Assembly: GCF_020736845.1 (NCBI RefSeq)
Contig: NZ_JAFFQR010000112.1
Coordinates: 421,903-485,902 of the forward strand
Direction of reading: 5' to 3'
Source: Paenibacillus farraposensis
Lineage (GTDB): Bacteria > Bacillota > Bacilli > Paenibacillales > Paenibacillaceae
DNA length: 64,000 nt
Position numbers and translations under genes: made by a program. The notes beneath the pieces are model-generated. The model did not search any database. It was not told the DNA's origin and saw nothing but the letters and a program-made list of their open reading frames with translations. Of this stretch, positions 41,449-51,004 are shown piece by piece. Position 1 is the stretch's first letter. Each line of letters starts with the position of its first letter.

Positions 41449-43344
41449 TTAGCGATTTAGGAGGCTGCCTACATACCGCAATAAATCGTTAGCACTGGCC
41501 GCTGTATAGCCATGCTCCTCAATCAAACGCTTAATGACCTCATTCATCCGTTTGAGCTGGTTGGCATCAGGTGTCTTGGTCGAAGTCGTAATCTTTACAA
41601 TGTCCTTCAAATCTGCAAACAACTTCTTCTCAATAGCCTCGCGCAGTCGATCATGATGATGGTATTCAAACTTCCGCCCCTTGCGCGAATACGAGGAAAT
41701 CCGGATTAATATTTCTTCGCGGAACGCTTTTTTTGCATTTTCCGACACACCGATCTGCTCCTCAATCGAGCGCATAAGCCGCTCATCCGGGTCCAGCTCC
41801 TCATCCGTCAGCGGATCGCGGATTTTAGACCAATTGCAGAAGGCTTCGATGTTATCCAAATAGTTGTCAAACAGCGTCTTGGCTGATTCCTCGAACGAGT
41901 ACACAAAGGCCTTCTGCACTTCTTTTTTCGCGAGCTCGTCGTACTCCTTACGAGCTACGGAAATGAAATTCAGATAGCGCTCCCGCTCTTCCTTTGTAAT
42001 GGATGCATGCTGATCCAGACCATCCTTGATTGCTCGTAAAATATCGAGGGCATGAATCGATTCCACATTTTGCTTAATTAATGCACTGGAAATACGATTA
42101 ATGACGTAGCGCGGGTCTACCCCGGACATGCCCTCTTCCAGAAATTCATTTTGCATTTCCTTCAGATCGGCTTCCTTATATCCTTCGACCTCCTCACCAT
42201 CATACATGCGCATCTTTTTGACCAAATCCATGCCTTGCTTCTTCGTTTCCTTCAAGCGGGTAAGCACGGAAAAAATGGCAGCTGTTCGCAGCGCGTGAGG
42301 AGCGATATGAATATGCCGCATGTCACTTTGCTCAATGAGCTTGGCGTAAATCTTTTCTTCATCTGATACTTTCAGATTATAAGGAATCGGCATTACAATC
42401 ATCCGCGATTGCAATGCCTCGTTCTTTTTGTTGGCAATAAAACTTTTATATTCCGCCTCATTGGTGTGAGCCACGATCAATTCATCTGCGCTGATGAGCG
42501 CAAAGCGTCCGGCCTTGAAATTCCCCTCCTGGGTCAGAGACAGCAAATTCCACAAAAGCTTCTCATCGCATTTCAGCATTTCCTGAAACTCCATCAATCC
42601 ACGATTCGCTTTATTCAGCTCTCCGTCAAAACGATAAGCGCGCGGATCAGATTCCGAACCATATTCTGTAATTGTGGAAAAATCAATACTGCCTGTCAAA
42701 TCCGCAATATCCTGCGACTTCGGATCAGAAGGGCTGAATGTGCCTATGCCAATCCGGTTTTCTTCTGATATAAATACCCGTTCCACGCCTACCCTTTCGA
42801 TATCGCCATCAAACTCCGTGCGCAATCTCATCTGGCAGGCTGGGCAAAGATTTCCTTCAATGCGCACACCGAGCTCCTTTTCAAATTCGGGACGCAGCTC
42901 ATGGGGAATCAGATGAAGCGGATCTTCGTGCATCGGGCAGCCTTCAATGGCGTACACTGCTCCCTGGTCTGTTCTTGAAAATTTCTCCAGTCCACGCTTC
43001 AGCAAAGTGACAAGCGTCGATTTGCCCCCGCTGACGGGTCCCATCAAAAGCAGGATGCGCTTGCGCACATCGAGCCGTCTGGCAGAGGAATGGAAATATT
43101 CCTCCACCAGCTTTTCCAGCGCACGATCCAGCCCAAAAATCTCCTGCTCGAAAAATTTATATCGCTTGTGTTCCCCAACCTCTTCTACACCAAAAGATTC
43201 AATCATCTTATATACCCGTGCATGAGCGGTCATCGCCGGTGTCGGGTCTTTCTTCAGTATTTCGATATACTCTCTAAAAGTGCCGTTCCAGGCCAGACGA
43301 TTGGTTTCTGCACGGTACTCCGCTAGGCGTTCAAAAATATTCAT
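41449..43344 (-). CDS. prkA: PrkA family AAA-domain serine protein kinase
   Basis: A 631-aa cytosolic protein, full length for PrkA. The Walker A is GPVSGGKST (102-110); the SPSDPKSQDIADLTGSIDFS block and ISADELIVAHTNEAEYKSFI belong to the conserved AAA part. The C-terminal PrkA kinase-like domain holds DPRYVINRISSALI and ALDILRAIKDGLDQH. PrkA works in sporulation with YhbH and SpoVR, encoded 9-11 kb away on the other strand. GGGAGG lies before the ATG. Single gene. Confidence 0.95.
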   Translation of the reverse strand: MNIFERLAEYRAETNRLAWNGTFREYIEILKKDPTPAMTAHARVYKMIESFGVEEVGEHKRYKFFEQEIFGLDRALEKLVEEYFHSSARRLDVRKRILLLMGPVSGGKSTLVTLLKRGLEKFSRTDQGAVYAIEGCPMHEDPLHLIPHELRPEFEKELGVRIEGNLCPACQMRLRTEFDGDIERVGVERVFISEENRIGIGTFSPSDPKSQDIADLTGSIDFSTITEYGSESDPRAYRFDGELNKANRGLMEFQEMLKCDEKLLWNLLSLTQEGNFKAGRFALISADELIVAHTNEAEYKSFIANKKNEALQSRMIVMPIPYNLKVSDEEKIYAKLIEQSDMRHIHIAPHALRTAAIFSVLTRLKETKKQGMDLVKKMRMYDGEEVEGYKEADLKEMQNEFLEEGMSGVDPRYVINRISSALIKQNVESIHALDILRAIKDGLDQHASITKEERERYLNFISVARKEYDELAKKEVQKAFVYSFEESAKTLFDNYLDNIEAFCNWSKIRDPLTDEELDPDERLMRSIEEQIGVSENAKKAFREEILIRISSYSRKGRKFEYHHHDRLREAIEKKLFADLKDIVKITTSTKTPDANQLKRMNEVIKRLIEEHGYTAASANDLLRYVGSLLNR

Positions 43345-43625
43345 GCTCGGTTCCTCCCATGACTGCGTAATGGCTATCTTCCATTCCTGATGGTAATGGC
43401 TACACTCGTCACGCCTTTCAGGATATCATGTCATCCCCTAAAAAAGTGTAATACATACCTATGCAGATTGATTTCAGAAGTGACCAGTTTTTTGTGACAG
43501 GTCTCCCGGCTTTTTTGGAAAAACCGAAGGGTTAAGCTGTGCTAAAATAACAACAACGACGCGGACCTGACGCATTATGATACAATATAAGTTCGGAATA
43601 ATGGGATAAAGGAGCGGGAGAAGCA

Positions 43626-44462
43626 ATGGCGGTTCGGCATGAGACAGAGCTGTATGCTCCGATCAAAGCTTTTTTTGAGCGCTTGGGATATGAAATCAAA
43701 GGAGAGGTGCGCAACTGCGATTTGGTTGGCATCAAGCCAGAGCAGCAGGAGCCACTGATTGTGGAAATCAAAAAGACGTTTAACCTGTCACTTGTGCTGC
43801 AAGGCATGCAGCGTTTGAAGCTAAGCAGCAATGTGTATGTAGCAGTGGAACGAAATCGTGCCAAAAAAGGGGCCGTGAATCAGCGCTGGAGCGAGCTGGT
43901 TGGGCTGTGCCGTCAACTGGGACTTGGCATGCTTACCGTTACCCTTTTTAAGACCAAGCCACCGCTCGTAGAAATACTGTGCAAGCCTGCAGGTCCTGGC
44001 GTACATGGTCGTAAAACGACAACGATCCGCCTCGGCTCGCGCAAGGAGAGACTGCTGCGGGAATTCTACGCACGCAGCGGTGACCACAACACGGGCGGCA
44101 GCACCCGGCGCAAGCTGGTCACGGCCTACCGTGAAAAAGCGCTGCGTGTAGCGGCGGCCTTACAGAGCCTGGAGGAAGCTGCTCCTGCGCAGCTCGCTCG
44201 CACAGCTGCCGTCAGCGGAGCGGCGGCCGTCCTGCAGCGCAATTACTACGGCTGGTTTGAGCGCGTATCCCGCGGTCGCTACAGGCTGACCCCGCTCGGC
44301 GAAGCCGCCTTGAGCGAGTATGCCGCAGTGCTGCAGGAACAAGGCGCTGGGATGGCCGCAGCACAGGCTGTAGGGCCCGACGAAGGCGGCGTACAGCGCC
44401 GGATTGCCGAAGCGCCAGCCCCTTACTCCTCCACCACACCTGCGGATGCGGAAAGTTACTGA
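43626..44462 (+). CDS. DUF2161 protein, PD-(D/E)XK nuclease-like fold
   Basis: A 278-aa protein. The first half matches DUF2161: Glu in HETELYAPIKAFFERLGYEI, Asp in NCDLVGI, and VEIKK, giving the E...D...ExK pattern of restriction-endonuclease-like folds. The second half is basic and helical with a winged-helix look (YYGWFERVSRGRYRLTPLGE) and a disordered tail. It could be DNA-binding, but no substrate is known. GGAGCGGGAG precedes the ATG. It stands alone, convergent with the aminotransferase gene. Confidence 0.8.
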   Translation: MAVRHETELYAPIKAFFERLGYEIKGEVRNCDLVGIKPEQQEPLIVEIKKTFNLSLVLQGMQRLKLSSNVYVAVERNRAKKGAVNQRWSELVGLCRQLGLGMLTVTLFKTKPPLVEILCKPAGPGVHGRKTTTIRLGSRKERLLREFYARSGDHNTGGSTRRKLVTAYREKALRVAAALQSLEEAAPAQLARTAAVSGAAAVLQRNYYGWFERVSRGRYRLTPLGEAALSEYAAVLQEQGAGMAAAQAVGPDEGGVQRRIAEAPAPYSSTTPADAESY

Positions 44463-44552
44463 CATGAAACGGCGGTCTGTCGGTACAGCCTATAGGTGTC
44501 AAGCGGTCGTAATCCGCTGTTGCCACAGCTCAATATACCGCCTCTGCGCCTG

Positions 44553-45806
44553 CTAGCTGCGGGCGGTAAATTCACTGATCGTCTCCCCGATCAGATTCAT
44601 GCCCATCAGCAGCTGTTCGCGTCCCGGATGGCTAAAATTAAGGCGGATATGGGACGCGCCTTCCTCGCCAACCGCGCACAGCGCTCCTGGCATAAAAGCT
44701 ACGCCTTTGGGTAGCGCCGCCTTTAATAGCAGTGCGCTATCCAGCCCATCGGGCAGTCGTACCCATACATACATACCGCCGGACGGAATATGGTACGTCA
44801 CATCCTTCCAAAACGGACGCTTGAGCAGCTCCAAAATGAGTTGAAGCCGTGTTGAGTATTCCTTGTTTAGCATCGCCAAATGCTCGTGCCATTGAAAACG
44901 CGAACGGGTCAACAACTGAAACAACAGCCGCTGGTTCATCGTGCTGGACTGCATGTCAGCCAGCTGCTTCAAGGCATACATTCCTTCAATTAGCGGAGCA
45001 GGACCAGCTGCCCAGCCCGTGCGGAGCCCGGGAGCAACTGTTTTATTGAATGAACCAATATATAGCACTTGACCACCCTGACCCGCATGATCCAATGCAA
45101 ACAGCGAAGGATAGGCCTCTGCAAATTTCCGGCTTTGCCCATACGGATGTTGATCATGGGTCTCATGCTTTTGTTTGAAATGCAATTCACCATAAGAATC
45201 GTCCTCTACTACCAGCACCTGATGGTGCCTGCACAAATCCAAAATCTCCTGCCGTCTTGCCGCGCTCCATAAGGAGCCGGTCGGGTTCGTAAATGTAGGC
45301 GTGGCAAAAAAGAGCTTGGGGCGATAGCGGATCATTAATGCTTCAAGCTTATCAGGAATTACACCCGCCTCATCGGATTCCACAGGAACAACCTGCGCTC
45401 CCTGCATAGATAGTACCTGCAAACACCCGGGAGAGGTCGGGTTTTCGACTAACACCGGATCACGCTCATCCACCATTAATCTTACAATCAGGTCAATCGC
45501 CTGCTGACTGCCTGTCGTGAGGAGGATTTGTCCTGGAGGGACCCTGACTCCTTTACGCTGTTCCCACTCTCCTGCAAGCCATGCCCGTAAAGGAAAATAA
45601 CCCTCCGGTTCACCATACTGGAGGGCGTCAGGACCGGAGCCAAACACATCATGAGCTGCTTCTTCCAGCAGCTTTACCGGAAACAGCTCTTGTGCAGGCA
45701 ATTCTTCAGCCAGGGATATAAAGGAGTGTCTTCTCGCATTTTCCCGGATATGACGCACTGGAGAAGCCAACATTGCAGCCGTTCGTGAAGCAAAGGAATA
45801 TTGCAT
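44553..45806 (-). CDS. PLP-dependent class I/II aminotransferase
   Basis: A 417-aa fold-type I aminotransferase of the LysN/MocR-effector type without a GntR domain. LLTTGSQQAIDLIVRLMV, FATPTFTNPTG, VVEDDSYGELHF and the PLP-lysine segment YIGSFNKTVAPGLRTGW are present, and RLNFSH supplies the carboxylate-binding Arg. It would transfer amino groups from amino acids such as 2-aminoadipate, branched-chain or aromatic ones to an oxo acid. The ATG at 45806 is chosen because GAAGGAGG lies six bases upstream; the ATG at 45812 directly abuts that site. Confidence 0.88.
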   Translation of the reverse strand: MQYSFASRTAAMLASPVRHIRENARRHSFISLAEELPAQELFPVKLLEEAAHDVFGSGPDALQYGEPEGYFPLRAWLAGEWEQRKGVRVPPGQILLTTGSQQAIDLIVRLMVDERDPVLVENPTSPGCLQVLSMQGAQVVPVESDEAGVIPDKLEALMIRYRPKLFFATPTFTNPTGSLWSAARRQEILDLCRHHQVLVVEDDSYGELHFKQKHETHDQHPYGQSRKFAEAYPSLFALDHAGQGGQVLYIGSFNKTVAPGLRTGWAAGPAPLIEGMYALKQLADMQSSTMNQRLLFQLLTRSRFQWHEHLAMLNKEYSTRLQLILELLKRPFWKDVTYHIPSGGMYVWVRLPDGLDSALLLKAALPKGVAFMPGALCAVGEEGASHIRLNFSHPGREQLLMGMNLIGETISEFTARS

Positions 45807-45856
45807 GAACATCCTCCTTCTCCTGAAAAATAGGTCACTGCCTCCGGGCTGATATG

Positions 45857-46513
45857 TCAGGCATACAGCTGCTTCATCTGACGTGCATATAAAGCATAAC
45901 GTTCAATCGCCTGCGCCCGGCTGGACACGCCTAATTTTGCATAAATTTTACGTAGGTAATTATCGATAGAGCGCCGACTTACTTCGATCTCGATTGCAAT
46001 TTTGTCATATGTAACGCCTTGTACAATACGTTCCATAATAAAAACTTCGGTTTGTGTCAATTCGTCAAAAGGCTCGGAGGCCACTAGCGGCAGAAACGGC
46101 CAGTTTCCACAGCGAATCCAGTCCATCGGCAAAGACGCAAATCCTTCACGCAAACCGTTGATCAAATGGATGAGCTGGTTGGGGGACGCCTGTTTGGATA
46201 GCATTCCATTTGCCCCCAGCGAAATCAGCTGCTGAAACAACTTAATATTATCCTCATCCGTCATAATAACAATATGGCTGTCCGGAGACAAGGCCCGCAT
46301 TTGGGTCAAAAACGGTTCCGCGGTTCCCTCAGGCAACCTGTAATCCATCAAAATAATTTCCGGCTGGATGGAACAAGCCAGTTCCAGACCTTCCGTTCCG
46401 GAGGAGGACATTCCTCTGACAAGCAAATCTTGCTGGTCTTCCAAAATAAGCTTTGTTCCCAGCATGCTTGTAGGATGGATATCTATAATGACCACCTGCC
46501 ATACTTTTCTCAT
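45857..46513 (-). CDS. NarL/LuxR-family response regulator
   Basis: A 218-aa regulator. The receiver reads VVIIDIHPTSMLGTKLIL, with phospho-acceptor Asp57 in ILMDYRLPEG and Lys in MLSKQASP. The LuxR-type HTH is LTQTEVFIMERIVQGVTYDK, IAIEIEVSRRSIDNYLRKIY, AKLGVSSRAQAIERY. The layout recalls ComA/DegU. No histidine kinase is adjacent. CAGGAGG precedes the ATG. It is 50 nt upstream of the aminotransferase gene on the same strand, with no clear terminator between, so co-transcription is possible. Confidence 0.88.
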   Translation of the reverse strand: MRKVWQVVIIDIHPTSMLGTKLILEDQQDLLVRGMSSSGTEGLELACSIQPEIILMDYRLPEGTAEPFLTQMRALSPDSHIVIMTDEDNIKLFQQLISLGANGMLSKQASPNQLIHLINGLREGFASLPMDWIRCGNWPFLPLVASEPFDELTQTEVFIMERIVQGVTYDKIAIEIEVSRRSIDNYLRKIYAKLGVSSRAQAIERYALYARQMKQLYA

Positions 46514-46788
46514 GTCTTAACCTCCTGAGTTTACAAAAAAATACATAGTTAGCTAAAATGGATCTGAAATTAGGGATTTCATATGTAGAAATTGCGCGAA
46601 TGTGAAGGTATAGGAAGCGAGAACGGCTTAAGGAAATTGTATCCTAGGACTTCCTTCCGACGCAATCTCTTTTTCCAAATATTCTTTATACTCTTCTTAC
46701 GCTTTTGCGAAATAAATAGGCCCATGATAGAATTGGAACTGCAAAACAAAGGCTGGAAATTTGACTTTACACGGGAGTTGAGAATCAC

Positions 46789-47196
46789 ATGCAAGCTTCA
46801 CCTGAACGCCCGCTTGACGAAGCTCGGCGGAGCCATTCTAGAAAGGGGTTGCCCGTAAAGGCTTTTCTGCTATTTTGGTTCATTCTAATTATGCTAGGTG
46901 CACTCGCAACCTATCTGTATAGCAATCATTTGAAGCAGCAAATGCTTAACGAGATGCAAACCCACACAGATCAACAGATTCAAGCGCTCAAATCCGACTA
47001 TGAAAAGCAGCTTGCGACACTTTCCAAGGAAGTTACCGGCTTGCAGGATAAAGTGCAGTCCTTCAATGAACTGCTAACCTTTACAAAGGACAATGCAAAC
47101 AACAAAACTGACAACAGCAATAAACTTTATACGCAATTAAACGAAGTAAAGCAGCAGCTGAATACACTTCAGAAAAAAATGGACTTGCTAAAATGA
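46789..47196 (+). CDS. Membrane-anchored coiled-coil protein
   Basis: A 135-aa protein. A basic cytosolic N-terminus of about 22 residues is followed by one helix (AFLLFWFILIMLGALATYLY). An extracellular coiled coil fills the rest (MQTHTDQQIQALKSDYEKQL; KLYTQLNEVKQQLNTLQKKM). GGGAGTTGAG precedes the ATG. Its stop overlaps the start of the next gene (ATGA), so it is probably a membrane partner or scaffold of the phosphodiester glycosidase. I do not know a named family. Confidence 0.75.
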   Translation: MQASPERPLDEARRSHSRKGLPVKAFLLFWFILIMLGALATYLYSNHLKQQMLNEMQTHTDQQIQALKSDYEKQLATLSKEVTGLQDKVQSFNELLTFTKDNANNKTDNSNKLYTQLNEVKQQLNTLQKKMDLLK

Positions 47197-48260
47197 ACAT
47201 AGATACAAAACAAGTGAATCGGTTCTGTATGTTAGTCCTTGCTCCTTTTATCGGTTTGTTGGGGTGTATTTTGTTAGTGCATCCCCCTTTGAACTTTCCC
47301 GAGTCCACTATTCCGGAACTGCAAAAAGCTGAAATTTTTTCACAAGTGCAGTCCGTAGACAAGCGGCTTGATGAAGCCAAGCAAACAGCAGCGTACACCT
47401 TGTCTACGATTCGCCGGACATCGGAGCTGTATAAGCGAACGACTCAAACGATGAATCAGCTTGTCCAAACAGCCTCAACTCAGTCCCAGCGTCCCGGGAT
47501 CATTTATGATCGACGCATCACCGCCAAGCTGGGGGTTCCCTATGAGCGTGTGGACAGCCATCGGATTACTCTTGAATTGTTCAAGGTGAATCCCGGGGTC
47601 TACCACGGCTACGCCCTGAAGGTTAAACTGAAAGATCCTGCCGCTATGAATATGTCCCTGGGAAGCGACAAATTGGGCGGCTCTGAAACAACAATGCGTG
47701 CTGTCTTGAGACACGGTGCTGTCGCCGGCATTAATGCAGGCGGCTTTGCGGATGGGGATGGCAAACGCTACCCGTTAAGCACGACCGTCTTGAACGGTCA
47801 CTATCTTACCGGCTTTCAATCCAGTTTCAAGGATTTATCCTTCGTCGGATTGAGCCAGAGTGGCAAGCTTATCGGGGGCAAATTTTACAATCAAGGCGCT
47901 CTGGATAGCCTGAAGCCTGCTTTTGGGGCTACCTTTGTTCCGGTCCTGCTTCAAAAGGGACAGAAGATGCCTATCCCTGACAAGTGGAAAATCTCACCCA
48001 AGCGGGCACCACGTACAGTCATCGGCAGCTATAAAGATGATCAACTGCTCATGATTGTGGTAGACGGTTACAATGAAAGCGGGGGGTCAGGTGCAACGCT
48101 CGAAGAACTGCAAGGAAAAATGTACAATCTGGGTATTCAGGATGCTTATAATCTGGATGGGGGCGGTTCCTCGTCGCTCATACTGAATGGTCGAGTCGTC
48201 AATAAGCCGTCAGATGGCAACCTTCGTCCGGTCCCTACGCATTTTTTATTCTATAAATGA
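47193..48260 (+). CDS. Phosphodiester glycosidase (NAGPA/DUF2233) membrane protein
   Basis: A 355-aa protein anchored by one N-terminal helix (LVLAPFIGLLGCILLVHPPL), with a coiled-coil stalk and an extracellular phosphodiester glycosidase domain. GAVAGINAGGFADGDGKRYP and the C-terminal NLDGGGSSSLILNG are the signatures of the family that removes N-acetylglucosamine from phosphodiesters; bacterial substrates may include wall glycopolymers. It is coupled to the coiled-coil gene. Terminator follows. Confidence 0.88.
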   Translation: MNIDTKQVNRFCMLVLAPFIGLLGCILLVHPPLNFPESTIPELQKAEIFSQVQSVDKRLDEAKQTAAYTLSTIRRTSELYKRTTQTMNQLVQTASTQSQRPGIIYDRRITAKLGVPYERVDSHRITLELFKVNPGVYHGYALKVKLKDPAAMNMSLGSDKLGGSETTMRAVLRHGAVAGINAGGFADGDGKRYPLSTTVLNGHYLTGFQSSFKDLSFVGLSQSGKLIGGKFYNQGALDSLKPAFGATFVPVLLQKGQKMPIPDKWKISPKRAPRTVIGSYKDDQLLMIVVDGYNESGGSGATLEELQGKMYNLGIQDAYNLDGGGSSSLILNGRVVNKPSDGNLRPVPTHFLFYK

Positions 48261-48320
48261 TAGCTTGTAATTATAACCAAATTAAATATAGGCTTGCCGA
48301 AGCACAGGCTCAATTAGAAA

Positions 48321-48355
48321 AAAAGCATCACGAACGAATGTCGTGATGCTTTTAC
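48321..48355. terminator. Bidirectional terminator
   Basis: AAAAGCATCACG pairs with CGTGATGCTTTT. It serves the glycosidase operon and the AbrB-like gene on the other strand. Confidence 0.88.
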
Positions 48356-48360
48356 CTCTT

Positions 48361-48609
48361 TTAAGAGGAATACTGTGTCATTTCTGTCAGACATTGAGCA
48401 CAAATATAACGTTCTTTGAAATCGTTCACCTGTTCAATGGAGCCACAGAATACACATTTTGGACGATAACGTTCCAAAATAATATGGTCACCCTGAACCA
48501 AAATTTCAACAGGATCTCCCTCGTTCATTTGATATCTTTTGCGCAGTGACTTAGGCAAGACAATTCTCCCCAGCTGATCAACTTTACGCACTACACCGGC
48601 AGGTTTCAT
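48361..48609 (-). CDS. AbrB-like transition-state regulator with a zinc-ribbon-like tail
   Basis: An 82-aa DNA-binding protein. The first 48 residues are an AbrB/SpoVT swapped-hairpin domain (VVRKVDQLGRIVLPKSLRKR, then EGDPVEILVQGDHIILERY). The tail has CVFC and, 15 residues later, CAQC, a likely zinc-binding module. AbrB homologues control stationary-phase genes. AGGAGAGG lies upstream of the ATG. From 48610 to 48984 I see no further gene; it holds this promoter and an A+T-rich stretch. Confidence 0.88.
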   Translation of the reverse strand: MKPAGVVRKVDQLGRIVLPKSLRKRYQMNEGDPVEILVQGDHIILERYRPKCVFCGSIEQVNDFKERYICAQCLTEMTQYSS

Positions 48610-48984
48610 CGTGATCGTACACCTCTCCTATTCAGTAATAACTTACAACTTACCTTCCCTGCGAAAAACTAGGTACAAAGACACTATTCTTAATGTAATA
48701 TTCGCTGTCTTTTTGTCGAATCCTGCTGATCTCAGGAAATTTTATTACAATTTTTCATAAAATCATGAACCATATCAAAGTATGGCACAGAATGTATATA
48801 ATATTTTTATCGACCGGCAAGCCAATTATCATTAGCTCTAAAGAGGACTTTACAAATTTACGAAAATAGAACCTTTATCAGAACTCCCCAATTAGGCTCA
48901 TTTAAGCAAATATCGCGCAACTTTCATTAGCAACTTAGGTCCTGGTCCTATATTCACAAATTATGCTCATTCACCTGGTACTAA

Positions 48985-49449
48985 TTAGGATAAGCCTGGA
49001 AAATCCATTTGTCTCAACGCTTCATATACAATAATTGCAGCAGAATTCGACAAGTTTAGTGATCTTACTTGATCTGACATGGGCATTTTCATGCATGTAT
49101 CCGGATTCGCAGCCAACAGCTCAGGCGGTAGGCCCTTCGTTTCCTTACCAAATACCAGAAAATCTCCATCCTGAAATGAAATATCGCTATAACGCTGCTT
49201 CGCTTTGGTTGTTGCATAAAAAAAGCGGCCCTCTTGGTACTTTTCCTGTACCTCGGCAAAAGACTCATGGTATTCAATGTGAACAGCATACCAATAATCA
49301 AGTCCGGCCCGTTTTAATGTGGCATCATCGGTACGGAAGCCCAGCGGCTTTACCAGATGCAGATGTGTCCCCGTTGCAGCGCACGTTCTGGCAATATTCC
49401 CTGTATTAGCCGGGATTTCCGGCTCAACAAGCACAATATGTAATGGCAT
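48985..49449 (-). CDS. trmL: tRNA (cytidine(34)-2'-O)-methyltransferase TrmL
   Basis: A 154-aa SPOUT methyltransferase that methylates the wobble ribose of tRNA-Leu. HIVLVEPEIPANTGNIARTC, TTKAKQRYSDISFQDGDFLV, FGKETKGLP and MPMSDQVRSLNLSNSAAIIV are the family blocks, including the knotted AdoMet-binding C-terminus. Full length for TrmL/YibK. Monocistronic. Confidence 0.95.
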   Translation of the reverse strand: MPLHIVLVEPEIPANTGNIARTCAATGTHLHLVKPLGFRTDDATLKRAGLDYWYAVHIEYHESFAEVQEKYQEGRFFYATTKAKQRYSDISFQDGDFLVFGKETKGLPPELLAANPDTCMKMPMSDQVRSLNLSNSAAIIVYEALRQMDFPGLS

Positions 49450-49568
49450 CGCATTTCGTTCCCTTCATCATTAAATGTATCTGATAAAAAAACATACACA
49501 TTTTATTATCTTAACAAAACCGGAGAGATATAATGTAAAACGGCAAAAATACGAATCCCCCACATTAG

Positions 49569-49604
49569 TAAAGCCTTCCCTATACATGTTCAGGGAAGGC
49601 TTTA
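49569..49604. terminator. Terminator of serC
   Basis: AAAGCCTTCCCT pairs with AGGGAAGGCTTT around a 10-nt loop. It lies between serC and trmL. Confidence 0.85.
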
Positions 49605-49654
49605 ATTTTACTTTTTCGATTCCATCGAGCGCATCGAAATATATATCCGTAAAA

Positions 49655-50746
49655 TCAACGATTACGTTGCTTGAAGCTATCCATAAACTCTGCTAATGCC
49701 TGACAGTTCTCCAGCGGAACCGCATTATAGATCGAAGCGCGAAGCCCTCCTACACTACGATGTCCTTTTAATCCAATAAATCCGGCTTGCTCGGATTCCT
49801 TAATAAATTGTTTTTCCAGCTCTTCATTTACGAGACGGAAGGTAACATTCATAATGGAACGATCTCTGCTGTCCACACAACCGCGATAGAATCCTTCACT
49901 GCTGTCAATACGGTCGTAGAGCAAAGCAGCTTTCTGTTGATTTACACGCTCAATGGCTTCCAGACCGCCTTCTTCCTGAATCCATCTCAGCACTTCATTC
50001 ACCATGTAGATGGCAAAGGATGGTGGTGTATTGTAGAGAGAGTTATTTTTTTCGAATGTGCTGTAACGCAGCATCGTAGGAATGTTGGACGGTGAGGATG
50101 TCAACAGCTCTTCACGAGCAATGACGACCGTTACACCGGAAGGTCCCAGATTTTTTTGTGCGCCTGCATAGACCATGCCAAATTGAGTAACATCAAACGG
50201 CTTGCACAAAATATCACTGGACATGTCGACAATCAACGGTACGGAGCCTGTATCTGGAAATTGCTTGAACTGTGTGCCTTCAATCGTCTCGTTAGACGTC
50301 ATATGTACATAAGCGGTATGCTCAGGCAATTCCAAAGATTCTACATTCGGAAGACGCATGAACTTATCATCAGCAGAAGATGCAGCAATATGAACATTGC
50401 CCAGCAGCTTGGCTTCTTTATATGCTTTGTCCGACCAGCTACCTGTCATGACATAGCTTCCAACCTGTCCTTCACTCAGAAAATTCAACGGCAGCATTGC
50501 AAATTGTGAGCTTGCGCCCCCTTGCAGGAACAATACCTTGTAGCCTTTCGGATTGCCCAGCAGAGATAACAGACGTTCCTGTGCCTCATTATGAACGGAT
50601 TCATACACGGCTCCACGATGAGACATCTCCATAATAGACATCCCTGTTCCCTGAAAATCCACGAATTCAGCTTGCACACGTTCCAGTACTTTGAGCGGTA
50701 ATGCCGCTGGTCCAGCGTTAAAATTGTAGGCTCTCTTACTCAACAC
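49655..50746 (-). CDS. serC: Phosphoserine aminotransferase
   Basis: A 363-aa PLP enzyme converting 3-phosphohydroxypyruvate and glutamate to phosphoserine in serine synthesis. NFNAGPAALPLKVLERVQAE at the start, the PLP-lysine block GAQKNLGPSGVTVV and the end FIGLKGHRSVGGLRASIYNA are diagnostic. AGAAGGGATGGG lies before the ATG. Monocistronic with its own terminator. Confidence 0.96.
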   Translation of the reverse strand: MLSKRAYNFNAGPAALPLKVLERVQAEFVDFQGTGMSIMEMSHRGAVYESVHNEAQERLLSLLGNPKGYKVLFLQGGASSQFAMLPLNFLSEGQVGSYVMTGSWSDKAYKEAKLLGNVHIAASSADDKFMRLPNVESLELPEHTAYVHMTSNETIEGTQFKQFPDTGSVPLIVDMSSDILCKPFDVTQFGMVYAGAQKNLGPSGVTVVIAREELLTSSPSNIPTMLRYSTFEKNNSLYNTPPSFAIYMVNEVLRWIQEEGGLEAIERVNQQKAALLYDRIDSSEGFYRGCVDSRDRSIMNVTFRLVNEELEKQFIKESEQAGFIGLKGHRSVGGLRASIYNAVPLENCQALAEFMDSFKQRNR

Positions 50747-50913
50747 TTTCCCATCCCTTCTCTACTCTTGTGTGGATATTATCGCTATGATAGCAGTATT
50801 CATAAATGCGTTCAAGACTTGTATGAAAATGTTTCTGAATTCATTCACGATGTGACAAACCTGTGAATGTTATCATATTTAACATCTTCGCTTTGTGATA
50901 TGCATTTTCATAT

Positions 50914-50947
50914 TAAAAGGTCCCCGGCTATGAGACCGGAGACCTAT
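50914..50947 (-). terminator. Terminator of the glutamine synthetase gene
   Basis: On the minus strand GGTCTCCGG pairs with CCGGGGACC, followed by TTTT. It lies 58 nt beyond the stop at 51005. Confidence 0.8.
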
Positions 50948-51004
50948 CTTGAACAATCAATTAGGCTGATCATTGCTCTTTAAGGCAGCTACCTGCCGAT
51001 TGTA

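Noticed and set aside
44212..44526. Long antisense frames in the G+C-rich end of the DUF2161 gene
   Set aside because: High G+C reduces stop codons; the proteins are arginine-rich and featureless.
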